A stretch of 64,000 nt of DNA, taken from the NCBI GenBank assembly GCA_008694505.1, contig VZDJ01001050.1, forward strand, positions 766,301-830,300. Direction: 5' to 3'. Numbering within the stretch: the first letter of the stretch is position 1; every line of letters begins with the position of its first letter. The DNA is from Cyanoderma ruficeps (lineage: Eukaryota > Chordata > Aves > Passeriformes > Timaliidae). Both the position numbers and the translations under genes were made by a program. Shown here one piece after another: positions 11,143 through 23,250 of the stretch. Below the pieces are notes generated by a model. It had not been told where the DNA came from. It was given only the letters and a program-made list of their open reading frames with translations, and searched no databases.

Positions 11143-12687
11143 TGTGTCGGTTTAACCAATTAGTGATTGACTTTTAAGACTGATGTCCAGGTTGGCCAAT
11201 TAAATTCAGGTGTACACCTCTGGGTCACACAAACTTAAAATCATCCCCAGAAGCATGGGGAATTCCTTTTCCTTCCGGCCAGAGGAGCAGGTAACAACTG
11301 GCCCCAGCAGCCACTCCAAGGAGCGGTCCAGGCTGGCTGGGCCTCTGCTGCTTCCCCATCCTGGGGGAGAGTCGGCTCAGGGCTGGCTGTGCCTCCGGGC
11401 CCAGGCTGGCCAGACCGCACTGCTCCCCCTGTTAGGCGGAGAGTGGGGAGCTGGCCCGAGGCCCCGCTGGGCTCCATCGGCTGCTGCCGGAGGAGGGGGA
11501 GGCCACAGGTTGACACCAGCTAGTTTTAAAGCCTGCCCTGAGCCCCGGAGCCAGCCGAGCTGGGTAGGAATGTCCGCCAAGCCCCTGGTAACAGCTATAG
11601 GCCCGGTTGGGCTGGGCCTGGCCCGACTGTCACCGAGAGGTGGGCAAGGTCCCCCTGCCTCTCCTCCAGTGACTCCCAGGTGGAGAGGAAAAGAAGGGAG
11701 GAAGCCCAGTCACTCTGAGATCCCAGGACCGGAGAGGCTGCTACCCAGCAGAGATCAACTTACCATCTGCAGTCCCAGGCAAGAATGTTAACTCTTTCTT
11801 GACACAGATTGAGACTTTTTCTAAAATTCTAACCCTCCTCAGAGAGAGAGAAAAGGCCAAATTGGAGACATGTAAAGGGTCAATATGAAGATATCAAAGT
11901 CAGTAAAGGAAGAGTGGCCCCTTAGGTGGAAGAGATGACAAGTTCCCTGGTCCTAGGATGAAAATTTCCTATGAGTTGTGGTAACAGACTGTGATATGAA
12001 TATGCTAGAGTATTTCTTTAAATTGTGGACAACATGAATTGGGGAGATGATTATTTAGATTTGTGGATTTTTAAGCCATGGTAGCTGTGATTTATTGAGT
12101 GAATATTGAATTAGAAACTGCGATCTGGTGATCCCATGAGATAATTCAACAGAGAGAGATGAGAAGCTCTCTGTGCCAGTGAGTGAAGAAGTGACGAGAC
12201 ATCTCTGTTCCCTGAGATTAAGAATCCTTTGCCTTTAGAGTTGTTCATCTTTAAAAGGTGACACCCCGATATGCATGAGTCCATGGCCCAAATATAGCCA
12301 CAGGAAAGGCTACGTGATATGGAAGGTCCACAACTGAGGGGGCTGTGTTTGTGAGAGCTGGAAGCCACAAGCAGACTGTTTTCTCTTCTGGAAAGTTATC
12401 AGAACAAATCAGGAAAGACTTCTCTCTCTCAAAAGACTGAATGAAAGACTATTTTATAGGTGGTACTGACCTAGGGTTCTGAGTTTTGCCTCTTTGCATT
12501 GTTTGTGGGAAAGTTAACGTTTTGTGGTGGGAGAAAAGGTGTTTTGGAATTTCTTATTTTTTTTTTTTTAATTTTTCTCCTTTTGGTGTTTGTTAATAAA
12601 ACTACCTTTGTAACCTTTAAACTAGGCCTGTTTTGTCTTTTTCTCTTAATCCTATCTCACAGCAGAAAAGACACTCAAACCACTACA
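11143..12687 (+). mobile_element. Long (about 1.5 kb) solo LTR, family unassigned
   Basis: The left end TGTGTCGGTTTAA and the reverse complement of the right end, TGTAGTGGTTTGA, match at 9 of 13 positions, giving TG...CA termini. An AATAAA signal at about 12595-12600 precedes a T-rich stretch and the 3' end, as expected for R-U5. A G+C-rich block (about 11240-11780) sits in the U3-like part and stands out against the A+T-rich surroundings. The words AATTT at 11139-11143 and 12691-12695 could be a target duplication if each boundary is shifted slightly; with TG...CA ends the 5-mers do not match. Solo state and LTR nature are inferred; a long passerine-type ERV LTR is the best fit. Confidence 0.65.
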
Positions 12688-15600
12688 CTGAATTTAGCAA
12701 ACAGAAACAGGTAAATGTGAAACCATTACAAACCTCAAAATCATAATGGGTTACAATCATTCTTTTTTAAATAATTACGTATCTACATACTATAAAATGT
12801 TTGGAAAATCATGCCTGAGTCCTGAAAATTCACAAAGCTCTTAAGAGGACCACTTTCTTTTCAGAAAGAAAAGTAACACTGTTTATATGGCTCTTTTTGT
12901 ATCCAACTGACTTCATTATTTCTATCTCAGTGTTTTCATAACCATTATAATGCTAAGGGTGAGGTCAGGAAGACATTTTTTGGCTATTTTTCTCTGGTTT
13001 TAATGTCTCCTGTTATACGTCCATGCTTTTGTTTTGGTCATGTAGATGACAGCATTTGTAATCATACAGGTTTTTGGGAACTTTGTTTTATAAATTGCCC
13101 AAACAACTTAATACACTGAAGCATAAAAAAGGAAAAATAAAAGTAATTTGTAGCTTTTTCTTTCTTTTTTCAATTATTAATTATAATGATAACAGAGGAA
13201 ATAACTCACAGATTTCTACCTTATATGGACAGACAAAAACTTTTATATGTGTCTAAAATATAAAAATTTCATTAATAATATAGCTAAATATTAAAACACA
13301 ATGTGCATTCATTTACTATCTTGGATGCTTATGTTCAAACAGCACAGAGATTCTTCTCACAGTAGATTTGATTGTGTATTTTCCTATACATGCTCTTCCT
13401 GCAACACTTTGGAATGGTTGTACTCTATGCTGTATCAGGTAAGTGCAAGTCACTCGTGCTATTATCTGCAGCCCATGAAGGTAACAGGAAAACTCCTTTA
13501 TCTTTACTGGATTTTGGACTGCATTTTCTTTTGCTGTTCCCTTGTACAAGCAGAGCTTTTACAACTATAGATTCACAGGTTTCCCTCCCACCACCCCCCT
13601 GCGAAGAAAACAGCAGGAGTCAGGACTATTCCCACTGCTGTTTTAAAGCTACTGTTTGCACATCAGTTGCTCCAATTCAGTTTTAAGTTAACAATAGTAG
13701 TTGTATATAGCAAAGAGCAGCTTTTGGTTTGCTTATGGGTTTTTTTGCATCCAGATCATTAGACAAACCTTATTAAGTAGACTATTTCTGACTTGATTTC
13801 TGTTCACAGTGAACTAGCAGCATCTGCATTCCTCATGACAATTTTAACACTACTTTTCTGGGTTTTTAGACAAACACACAGGATTGCCTGAGAGAGAATC
13901 TCACTGTAATTAAGGAAGTTCTTATTCTGGTAAATTCTGCTTTGCTGTTTGTTAGGGTTTGGTTTTGTTGTTGTTGTTTAATTAGCTGAATGCTATTTTA
14001 AGTTCCTACTGTGTATTGGCCAAGTCATGGGAATTGAATCTATCTCTTCTCTATTTTTGTGTGTCAGACAAGTGAAAGGAGCTGGAATGGGATGAACATG
14101 CCTTAGTGAAAACCACAAAGCTGTAACAGTTGAGCTAAAGCAGCACTTGGTTGAAAGGAGACTGAAGTGTCCAAGATTAGGGGTCAAATAAAGTATCTGT
14201 TTACTGCATTGGAGAGTGTAATAGGCACACTTTCTGCCTTTCTCAGATACTAATATGTTTGGTTCACTTTTTTGTGTCATATCTGGTCTTATCAACATGC
14301 AGTACCAAGTGCACCTACTTGTAATTCATTCAGAAATGAAATCAGGAGTCTTTCTTGTCCAGTTCACAAGACCTCACTTGCTGAAACAATAATTTCCAGA
14401 TGTTTCTGATTAATTTTCCACTTCCGAAATCTGGATTTAGAAAGTCATTCTTTTTTACTCTTGATTATCCCAAGACTGAAAAGGCAGATACAAGTAAAGG
14501 ATTCCTAGCCAAATATTAGGGACTATAAAAATGGTCAGAAGTGTATTTCCTAATGATATCCATCAGGAACACCATATTCTAAAAAATTAAAATGAAAAAC
14601 CAAGCTCTTCGATAGTACAGATCATCAAGCAATGCCATAATTCCATCAGTTCAACTAGAACTTCATGTTTTCAGCTGGACTGTGGAGAATGGAGTTTTTC
14701 CTTCATTTTAAAAGGCCAGGGTAAAGATTCTGTCTTCATAATTTTGCTGTCAACCAGCAACCATTTTTCCTGAATGGGAAAAATTAATCCTGTTTACCAA
14801 ACTGAGAGATATTAGAGATGAGAAGAGCCTAGAGTAAGAAAGGAGGCTGGATGAAGATTGAGAAGGGACAGGGCATATAACTGAAATGGGGATAGGCCAA
14901 TAAGTGCAATGGCAGCTAGCACTCTATCATTTCCAAGTACTCAGCTAGAATCCCTTATAATATGAGTTTTCTTTGTTTTAAGATTTCTGTACTTGAAGCT
15001 ATAAACTATGTTAATACATTTTTTTGCACTTCCCTAGATCTGGATAGGCTCTCAGTTCACTAGCACATTTTGTAGACACAGTACCTCATTGTGAAGACTT
15101 TCTAGATTTGAGTATCCAAAGTCCAGCTGCCTTGAATTCTACAGCAGTGCTGCATCTCGGTCTCTCATAACGCATCTCAGGAGCTTAAATGATGTCCTTC
15201 TTAGAGTTCCTCTCTCTGATTTATATTTCACAGCTTCAGGGTCATCTGATCAATAGAACAAAAAGATGAAGATTTTTAAAATCTTTGATAAGATCGATCA
15301 CTCTTCACTTTAGAAACCAAAGAAATTCAGATCTAAGAAAAATCCCAAGTATTCATATTACTAGCCTCCATTCTATGCATGTAAAACAAGGCAAGCTGTA
15401 TTTCAGGAATGTCGAGTAATCACAGGTCTATATAGAATTTTTTTGAACAAGAGCTGCTCGCTGGAGGCTTTAGAAAGATATGACTTCTAAACCTTGCTTG
15501 GTTAAAGGTAGGCATGAATCGGCAGTATTTGTAAGATTAGAAGATATTTCCTTCCTTCAGTTGTTTAACTTCTTAACTTATGGTTCTATCAACGTAATAA

Positions 15601-17553
15601 TTTCTTTAACTTTTTAACTGAAATGCATAGGTTTCAAAAACTCACAAGAATTAGAATGCCTTTAAAAACAAGCTAAAAACAAAACAAGACCCAATTTTTT
15701 TTCTGTATTATAAAACAGAGAACAAATACTCATTGTTTCTTTTTACCTCTGTTTCTGATCACTGCTAAAACATAAATCTCTATTGACAAACAGTTGCACC
15801 AGTTAAAGAACTTATCCCATCCTATCCCATTCTGAAGAGTCAGTTGTGCCATTCAGAGCCAAATACAGGTCTTTCTTTTCATGTTTCTTTAAAGATTAAA
15901 AAGGAAATTAATAAATCCTTGTGACATAAATTACTCAAATTAAATAAAATCACAATAACCACCATCATTTTCCTGCTCTATATTGCACTTCCTTTTTTCT
16001 ACAAAACTCTGAAGTTTTTTTGTTTAGATATCTTCTGCATTCAATGTCTGTTCATTTCTGTATTAGGAATTCTTCCTTTCTTGTCTGATTTGTTTTAGGG
16101 AGATGCTCATGTAATCACAAACACATACTTTGTTCTAAACTGCATAGTATATATACATACGTACATATGGCTTATAACCAACTAAACAAAGCTGCTAAAC
16201 CTTAATCTATTGGCTTTTTCTCTGTGGGCATGTGTTTATGAATGATTTCTAAACATACAGTGGTAGTATATAATTATGAAAGTACATTAGCCAAGTAGAT
16301 ACATTGATAGACCCTCATACTCCAAGTGGAAAAAGCACCAGTAGGTGGGCTTTCACTTTAAATATTTTATAATGCAGTCCTTTTCAAGTGAAACATTAGC
16401 ATTAGGTTATGGACCTGCACTCAAAACCACAGTTAATCTGTGATCTAAATAATTATTCTTTTGATGAAGAGCACTGATTTATCCACAAACACCACAGTGT
16501 TAATGCAATAGGAACTAAATTGCCAATTGACGTTCATGACCCTCTGAACTTAATCTGAAATATAATCTGTATACTGAATGCATGTAAGTCAAAACTTCTG
16601 CAGTGCAAAAGACAGAAACTTGTCCAAGGACTTTCCAATTCCTGTACAAGATAAATTTTGTAGTTTTCATACAAAGAATGTTCTTCTGTTTAGTTTATTC
16701 ATTTTGTTTGGTATTTCCTATGACAATTGGCTGTGATGTGATCTCCAACAACTTCCTCAGACGTTGTGTGTACTAAGTCTGATGATTACAGAATGGTCTT
16801 AAATCATAGGAATCTTAAGAATTAGCATTCATGAGCCAGATCTAGAAGAACATGCACCTTTATACTTTATGATACGTAAAACATGTTTAAGAATGTAAAT
16901 TCATATAGTTTAGTTACACATATTTCAGATGTGCAGACTTGAGAACAACAGAATAAAACTGATTTTGATTAACAATATAAAAGCGTGTGCTGAGACATTT
17001 CCACATTTACTAGTGCTTTTGTATTCTCTCACCTTAAGGTGAAGAAGAAAAATGTCCAAGGTGAATCATACTTGATGTATAACTAAGAGAAATATTAAGT
17101 GGCTTTTTCTGAACATTTATTAGAAAGAGGTTGCCTACTTGAGTAATTTTAAGGGGTTTCTTTAGTTAACAGATTTGCAGTCTAGCACAGTAATAGTTCA
17201 GTTCAAATTCACTGAATAAATGCACACAGAGCACTCATCAGGGATTCAGCTAGCTGGAAAACACTGGGAAAGTTAGAAACAGCTGTCCATAATAAAAACC
17301 TAAAAAACCCTTCTTTACATACATACAAACAGAAAAGTAATACTTAAATGACAGTAGGATTTTGCATACATGAGGTATATATTTTTCTGTGCTATAGCAG
17401 CAATAACAAACAAAACTTTTAGACTCCCCTAATAGAGTATTCTTGTATTGCAAATGAGAAATTTTAGAGAATACAATTTAGTGACTTTCCCAAAACATTG
17501 GAAATAATTTTGAAATTTACAACCTATTTTCCAAGTCTGAGATTCTTTTTATA
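12688..17553. other. Intergenic sequence, no gene seen
   Basis: About 4.9 kb of A+T-rich DNA with only short frames and a minor (TTG)n at 13966-13978. I recognise no repeat family or exon. Confidence 0.55.
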
Positions 17554-17557
17554 CTAT

Positions 17558-18185
17558 TGTTATAAAAACACATTGTATATGAATCTGGGCATGAGAAATT
17601 AAAAGTTTACAGGTTGCAAAAGACGTTGGCAAAGCTGCCAGAGGAAGAGCAACAGAGGAATGCCAGACCCATCTGCAAATGAAAAGCTGAGTTGGCTCAG
17701 CCATAAGTTCCAGACATCCAAAACTTCACACCTGCGGAGCTCAGGTCCCCGAATCCACATCAGACTGTCTGGAGAAGGGACCCCTCTTTGCAACTGAAAA
17801 CTGTTTCGGGCTAATCCTGAAAACTCAATTCAGGCCTGGCTCAGGAAGAAATTAAAACTGAATAGAAGGGACTCATGAATGTTATAATCTGGCCATCTCT
17901 GAGGAAAAGCCTTGCCTGGAGGAAAATAAAAAGTATAAAAACTGGACTCTGGGAGCAAAACGGTGGAGCGGATGGCAAAGAGACCTGGCGCGGGCCGGTC
18001 TGGCATCTGACTCCCAATTCGATCGAATTAGAACTTTGCTGTGGCGGGGATCTTTGCTGGTTTCATTGCAATTTGGCTATTTGTTGTTGTGCTTTTTGTT
18101 TCTTTTTTTTGCATCTCAATTTTATGAATTTGGAAAAATAAACTTTATTTCCTTGATTCCGATTTGGGTCACCATATTCATAACA
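17558..18185 (+). mobile_element. Solo LTR, subfamily A, with perfect 4-bp TSD (CTAT)
   Basis: It starts TGTTATAAA and ends TTCATAACA, an 8-of-9 inverted terminal repeat. CTAT at 17554-17557 is repeated at 18186-18189. A TATA box (TATAAAA) is at 17934-17940 and a poly(A) signal (AATAAA) at 18137-18142, so transcription would start near 17965 with only a very short U5. A 14-bp palindrome, AATTCGATCGAATT, lies at 18016-18029 in the presumed R region; related but imperfect forms occur in the sister LTRs. No internal viral sequence flanks it. It differs from 27158-27787 by only scattered changes. Confidence 0.93.
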
Positions 18186-18189
18186 CTAT

Positions 18190-21100
18190 CCTACAGAACT
18201 TTTTCTATTAAATAAATAGATACATTCTATTCTGCCAACCTAACTACAATTCACGCTCCTCTCTGGAGGATCTTACAACCAAGATGGCATTTTTAAGTCT
18301 GTGTTATCTGTGCTTACATATTGACATTTGCATTTATGTGCTGTTCTGAGACACAAAACTATTGAATGCCATCTTGCTTCATTCTCAACCTTTCACTAAG
18401 GACTTACAGGTACTTCTTGGCTAACTGTTTTTCCATAGATCACAAAATCACACTTTTCTTTGTGTGAACCATTCTAACCATTTGGGTTTTTTTCTCCCAG
18501 ATATTCTTACATACAATTCTCAGGTGGATCCCATTTGGTAGAATTTACTTTGGGTTCATAACGTCCTATTCAAAGTTATGTGATCACATATAAAAAGATA
18601 GATAGAAATAGCAAAGCAGCTAAAATGCAACACATTATTTGAAACAAACACTGCAGATATTCCCTTTGCTATTGTCTATATTGCCAAGACTCTACAAATT
18701 TTTACAAATAATAGCAATTATTATTTAATCAGCATACTAAATATCTGTCCATATCTATGGTAACTCGAGATCAGAAAAGCTCTGAGGAAACCAATACAAT
18801 CTGTCCTCAAATAATACCAAGGTAATAGTAATTAATACATATTTTAGGTATTCACATTGTGTATTAGACAAACTAAAACAGTTCCAAAGGAACTATTCCA
18901 TCCTCAGACCAAAAAAAAAGTGCCTGTAAAATTTTTCCATAATGCATATTTTTGGCTTAAAAAATAGAAACAAAGCTAATAAATTACATTTTAGAACTCT
19001 ATTTAAAGACACTCATGGAGAGACTTGTACTAACAGAATTCAGAAAATTCAAACATGGTAGTAGAAACGTAAATGTAAGAGAGGTATAATTCATGCCATT
19101 ATACCTGTTTGAAACAATTTGTGTGAGTTAAGGATAGAGTGCCAGCATAAAATTTGAATTTATTGGCTTTTGTTGCTTTAAATCAGACCCTTCGCATTAT
19201 TTAAACATAGTTTTTGTATTTAATATTCAGAGTGATGGAAAACATACATTTGGCTGCAGATAGATACATAATTCATGTTGGTAGAAAGCATACCTTATAA
19301 CACTTAAGTGGTTTATTAAACTTGTTTCATTTGATATGGGATAAATTCTATAACTGACAGCAAGTCATAGGCAGATCATACATTTATCATATTTAAGATT
19401 ACTTTATATCCTTATGTTATAGAAACTATTCTGCTTTAGCTTCTCATGGGTTTGGTTTTCTTTTATTCTCTTGGAGAGAATAATACATGAAATATATTAA
19501 TGTTGTTTAAAAATGACTTAAACCTGAACTCCAGCATGAAATTAGTTTGGCGGCCTCAGCTCAGTCCCTGGTAAACAGTTGAGTCTATCAGGAGAACTGT
19601 CACATGTGCTTTGGCACCAGTCAGTAGGACCAACAGCCTCTGATCTAAAGAGACCTAGGCAATGAGCCTAGGGAGGTTGAATGACATCTTATTTTAGGGA
19701 CCATGAAATCTTGAAGTTAGAAAGGGGATCATATTGTGCAGGGAGTGCACATATTGTGCTCCCACTCAAGCTTATAGGTCATAATGGAATTATTTGAAAT
19801 TACTCCACCTATTTGATGGAGAGGGGTAGAAAAAAAATGAAGAGGATTGCTGTCTCAGACAGTGGATTCTTCTCAAATATGCTGACACGAGAATTTTCTT
19901 TCAAGTAATTTCTATTATCTGTATATCTTTACCAATATGGACTGGGAAGATCCTTAGTGTAGAGCAGGCTACAGCTAGACCATGTTTTTACAAGCATTAT
20001 CACATTTAACATTTCATTTGTCTGCATCATAATGGACTGAAATGTTAATAGCTAGCAATAATTTATTTGACTCTTTGCTGCTGCCTTTGGTTGTTGATAA
20101 CTATAAAAAAGTATTTTAGTATGGAAGGTCTAATGCTAACAAGACATATCTAAATTAAATAGATTGATCAAGGTGACTAAAATACCATAGTGATTATGAT
20201 ACAAGAGGAGTCTACAAGGTAGACTATTAAGTATGTAAATTCAACTAGTATTTTTTTTTTCACTGCTTTTATTTGTTTGGTTTTTTTGGAGTCATGCTGC
20301 ACCAGGCTGGAATAATGTTCATTTAGGAGAATTTTTTCTCTAAGGGAGATAACAACTATATGAAATGGTGAAAGAACATCACAGTGGTCTATATGAGTAA
20401 TATTTCTCTTGATTGTAGTATTTGTACCATGTTCCACTTTTCTTCATTTTTACCAGAAAGAAATTACCTATTTAGAGAAAGATCCCATGAGATTTTTTAA
20501 AAGGTTGTTAGAAGCTACAAAATAAAGAAGGCTTTGGGAATCATTAAATGAGCCAACCATCATAATTAATTCTGTCTGGATATGTATTAGTGTATAGATA
20601 TCTGGCTACCTGATTGTTTTCCTTTGAGTTTATGTTAAGATTCCATGCTGTAAGTTTTTATTTGACTCGCTCCTCATTGCATCTCTGCAAAAACAGGTTA
20701 CTTTGGTTATAAATATGATGTTCTTACTGAATTTCTTGACTTCAAGGTACAGCCGTTTTCAGAGATGCGGTGTTTGGATTGAAAGACAGTAATTGAGTTT
20801 CTCTTTGGTGTTGCTTTTCTGTTCATGTCTAAGACTCTGAATAGATACAGGGGGCAGAAACCTGGATGACACTGTTAGCAAATTATTTTGTAAGGAAATA
20901 ATAATATTAATGGTAAAGTTGTCAGTAGACCTCTTATGACAGCAGTATGGTTTTTCACATTAGGAACGTTATAGACAAAATGGATGACTAAGGAATCTAA
21001 ATTGAGTGAAAGTAGGCTCAGACTTCAGGCAAACATTTTTCTTCTCTGTTAAGTATTTTTTTAATTGTAAGATAATCTCATATTTTTGAGACATTATGCA

Positions 21101-21340
21101 ATGATATCTGATAGGTACTGAATTTATCAGAGCAACAGAATAAGATTTTAGACTCTTTTCTCTTAATGATCCATTAAAACATTATTCAAAGGGAGTTTGA
21201 CTCTCAAAAAAGTCAAGTTTCTTAGAAAAAATGTCAGGCTGCAATCTATGGAAACATTTGCTTCTTTTCACCCTGTATGAAATCAGGATGATGTTCATAA
21301 TCTGGGATGTGAGAGACAAGGGGATTGACCATTAAATAAA
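18190..21340. other. Intergenic sequence, no gene seen
   Basis: A+T-rich desert with no exon-like frame and no recognised repeat family. Confidence 0.55.
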
Positions 21341-21369
21341 GAAATGGCCCATCTGCATAGGGCCATTTC
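21341..21369. other. Perfect 10-bp stem hairpin
   Basis: GAAATGGCCC at 21341-21350 and GGGCCATTTC at 21360-21369 are exact reverse complements around a 9-base loop. It is too short for a typical microRNA precursor, and no role is evident. Confidence 0.8.
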
Positions 21370-23190
21370 AACGCTGCCATTCAGTGTTTGAGTAAGGAGA
21401 TTACTTGAGACAAAGCTTTTGAATGAGGAACCTTGTTAGCCATGAGTTGTGACTGGCTGAATGACAGGTGGGGAGGAGCTTGTGTCAATAGAGTGGAATA
21501 TTCCGGCTGAAGTAAAGAAATAACAAGGTTACAGCCTTAGAGTCCTCAGTAAAGAATTTACAGTCCTCAGAAAATGCGTCCAGCTGTGATGTTTTTCCTT
21601 CAGAGCACTAAAAGAAAAGAGAAAATTTACATCCATTAGACAGATTAAAATTGTCAAATTTGTTATCCTCCCACAGCAGACAATCTTTTTTGGCTTTAAA
21701 ATAAGAACTGATGTAAAGATTAAGATAATACTTTTTTTTTTCAGAGATTGCATAAATATTTTGCAAATAAAGTACTTTTAGAAACTTTTTACCATTTTAA
21801 CAGCAGTTCACATAGATGATTCTTTTTGATTCTTTTCCAGTGGGATGCAGAAAACAAACTTCTTTCATACTCTGTCTTGCGGTTTATCCAAGAGACCTCA
21901 ACAGTTAATGTTAGAAGAACAGGCGCAAATCATCTAATGCCAAGCAAATTTCACTGGCACTATGTTTCATACTGATATGGACTTAATTTAATGATGGTAG
22001 GATCAGTTTGATGTTATTAGCCATTGGTCCTGGTCATGAGAAGTGAGGAAAGACCTACTTTTCTCCTCTTATTTTGATTGCAAAATGCTTAGCTAACTCT
22101 AGACTCCCAATGACCTCAAGAAAAAAAGCAGAAATTCAGGATTCTTAAAACTTTCCAGGATTGGGCCCAGAGGAGTATGGCTATCAGTTAATTTTACTTC
22201 AGTTATGAAATAAGAACCCTGACACACCTTTTTTGAACAGCTGAAAGATTCTATTCTAACTTACATTCCATCATTAAGCTTTCCCTGTAATACATTTTAC
22301 TCTGGGACCTGAGAAAGAGTGTAAACAGTGGTTTGATACACCCTCACCATTGTCATAAATGTATTGGGACAGATGGGATGTTGCTCTACGACGAATTGAT
22401 TTTTTTAGTAACATTCACTTTACTTTCTATTTAACATAGGATTTTTATTGCCTTGTATATATAAAAACAGAAAACCAGAAATTATAAGACATTTAATATC
22501 CTTTTTGTAGTTTTATTAGGCATTCTATGCACTCTTACTTTTCTCAGTCAGGCTATAAATCCTGAGGGACTTTCCCTTGTGAGCCAAATTTTTCTATCTC
22601 TGCTAATCTGATGTGTTGCTACATCGGCCTACAAAGTAATCTCAGTGGAACAAATTCCTGTCTCCAATACTCCCACATAAATTGAAAGCAATCCTGTAAT
22701 AACGATTACACCAAAACCAGAATTTGACCAAGTGGTTTGAACGAGCCAGGAAGGCAGTATTTGCCTTCGAACACTTAGTTTTCTTTTTGCTTTCAGAACC
22801 ACAGCCCTCTGTGTCATAATGTGTCCTGCAGAATTGTATGAGCAAAAAAAAAAGTGAAAAGCAATGTTTACAACTTTCATTCTTAGCAAAGTTGTTGGCC
22901 TTCATTTCCCACTGAAGTCAATGGCACTGGGTCTCTACAAAGTTATGTTCCAAAGCAGTACAAAGCACTGATGGAAAGGGATTATTGCAGTTAAGGGTAG
23001 TCAGCTAGTTAGAGCTGAAGAAGATCATGTCTAATTTACGTTTAGTTGTAACAATGGTTTAGGAACTGCTTTGGAAGACCTCAAACTCTGTCAGATATGA
23101 GGAACAGCAGCCCCTTTTTAAAGATCAATATACCATAGCACCCATCCAAATTGCCTGTAATACTGGAATTATTTCTTATACTAATGAAAT
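21370..23190. other. Intergenic sequence, no gene seen
   Basis: Overlapping short minus-strand frames near 22630-22905 are of random composition. Nothing recognised. Confidence 0.5.
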
Positions 23191-23250
23191 TATCTGCCAT
23201 GACTGTGTACAATCTGCCATGATTGTGCACAATCTGCCATGACTGTGCAC
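23191..23250. repeat. Three tandem copies of a 20-bp unit
   Basis: Units 23191-23210, 23211-23230 and 23231-23250 differ from each other at one to three positions. The shared core is ATCTGCCATGAYTGTGYAC. It ends in GTGCAC, a small palindrome, in the second and third units. Confidence 0.92.

Noticed and set aside
11210..11791. 193-codon open frame in a G+C-rich block
   Set aside because: It lies within a probable LTR, has Pro/Gly/Ser-rich low-complexity composition, overlaps frames on the other strand, and shows no domain.
17599..17793. Minus-strand frame repeated at 27199-27393
   Set aside because: Similar frames in two places looked like a gene family, but both lie inside the same solo LTR family and are antisense to it.
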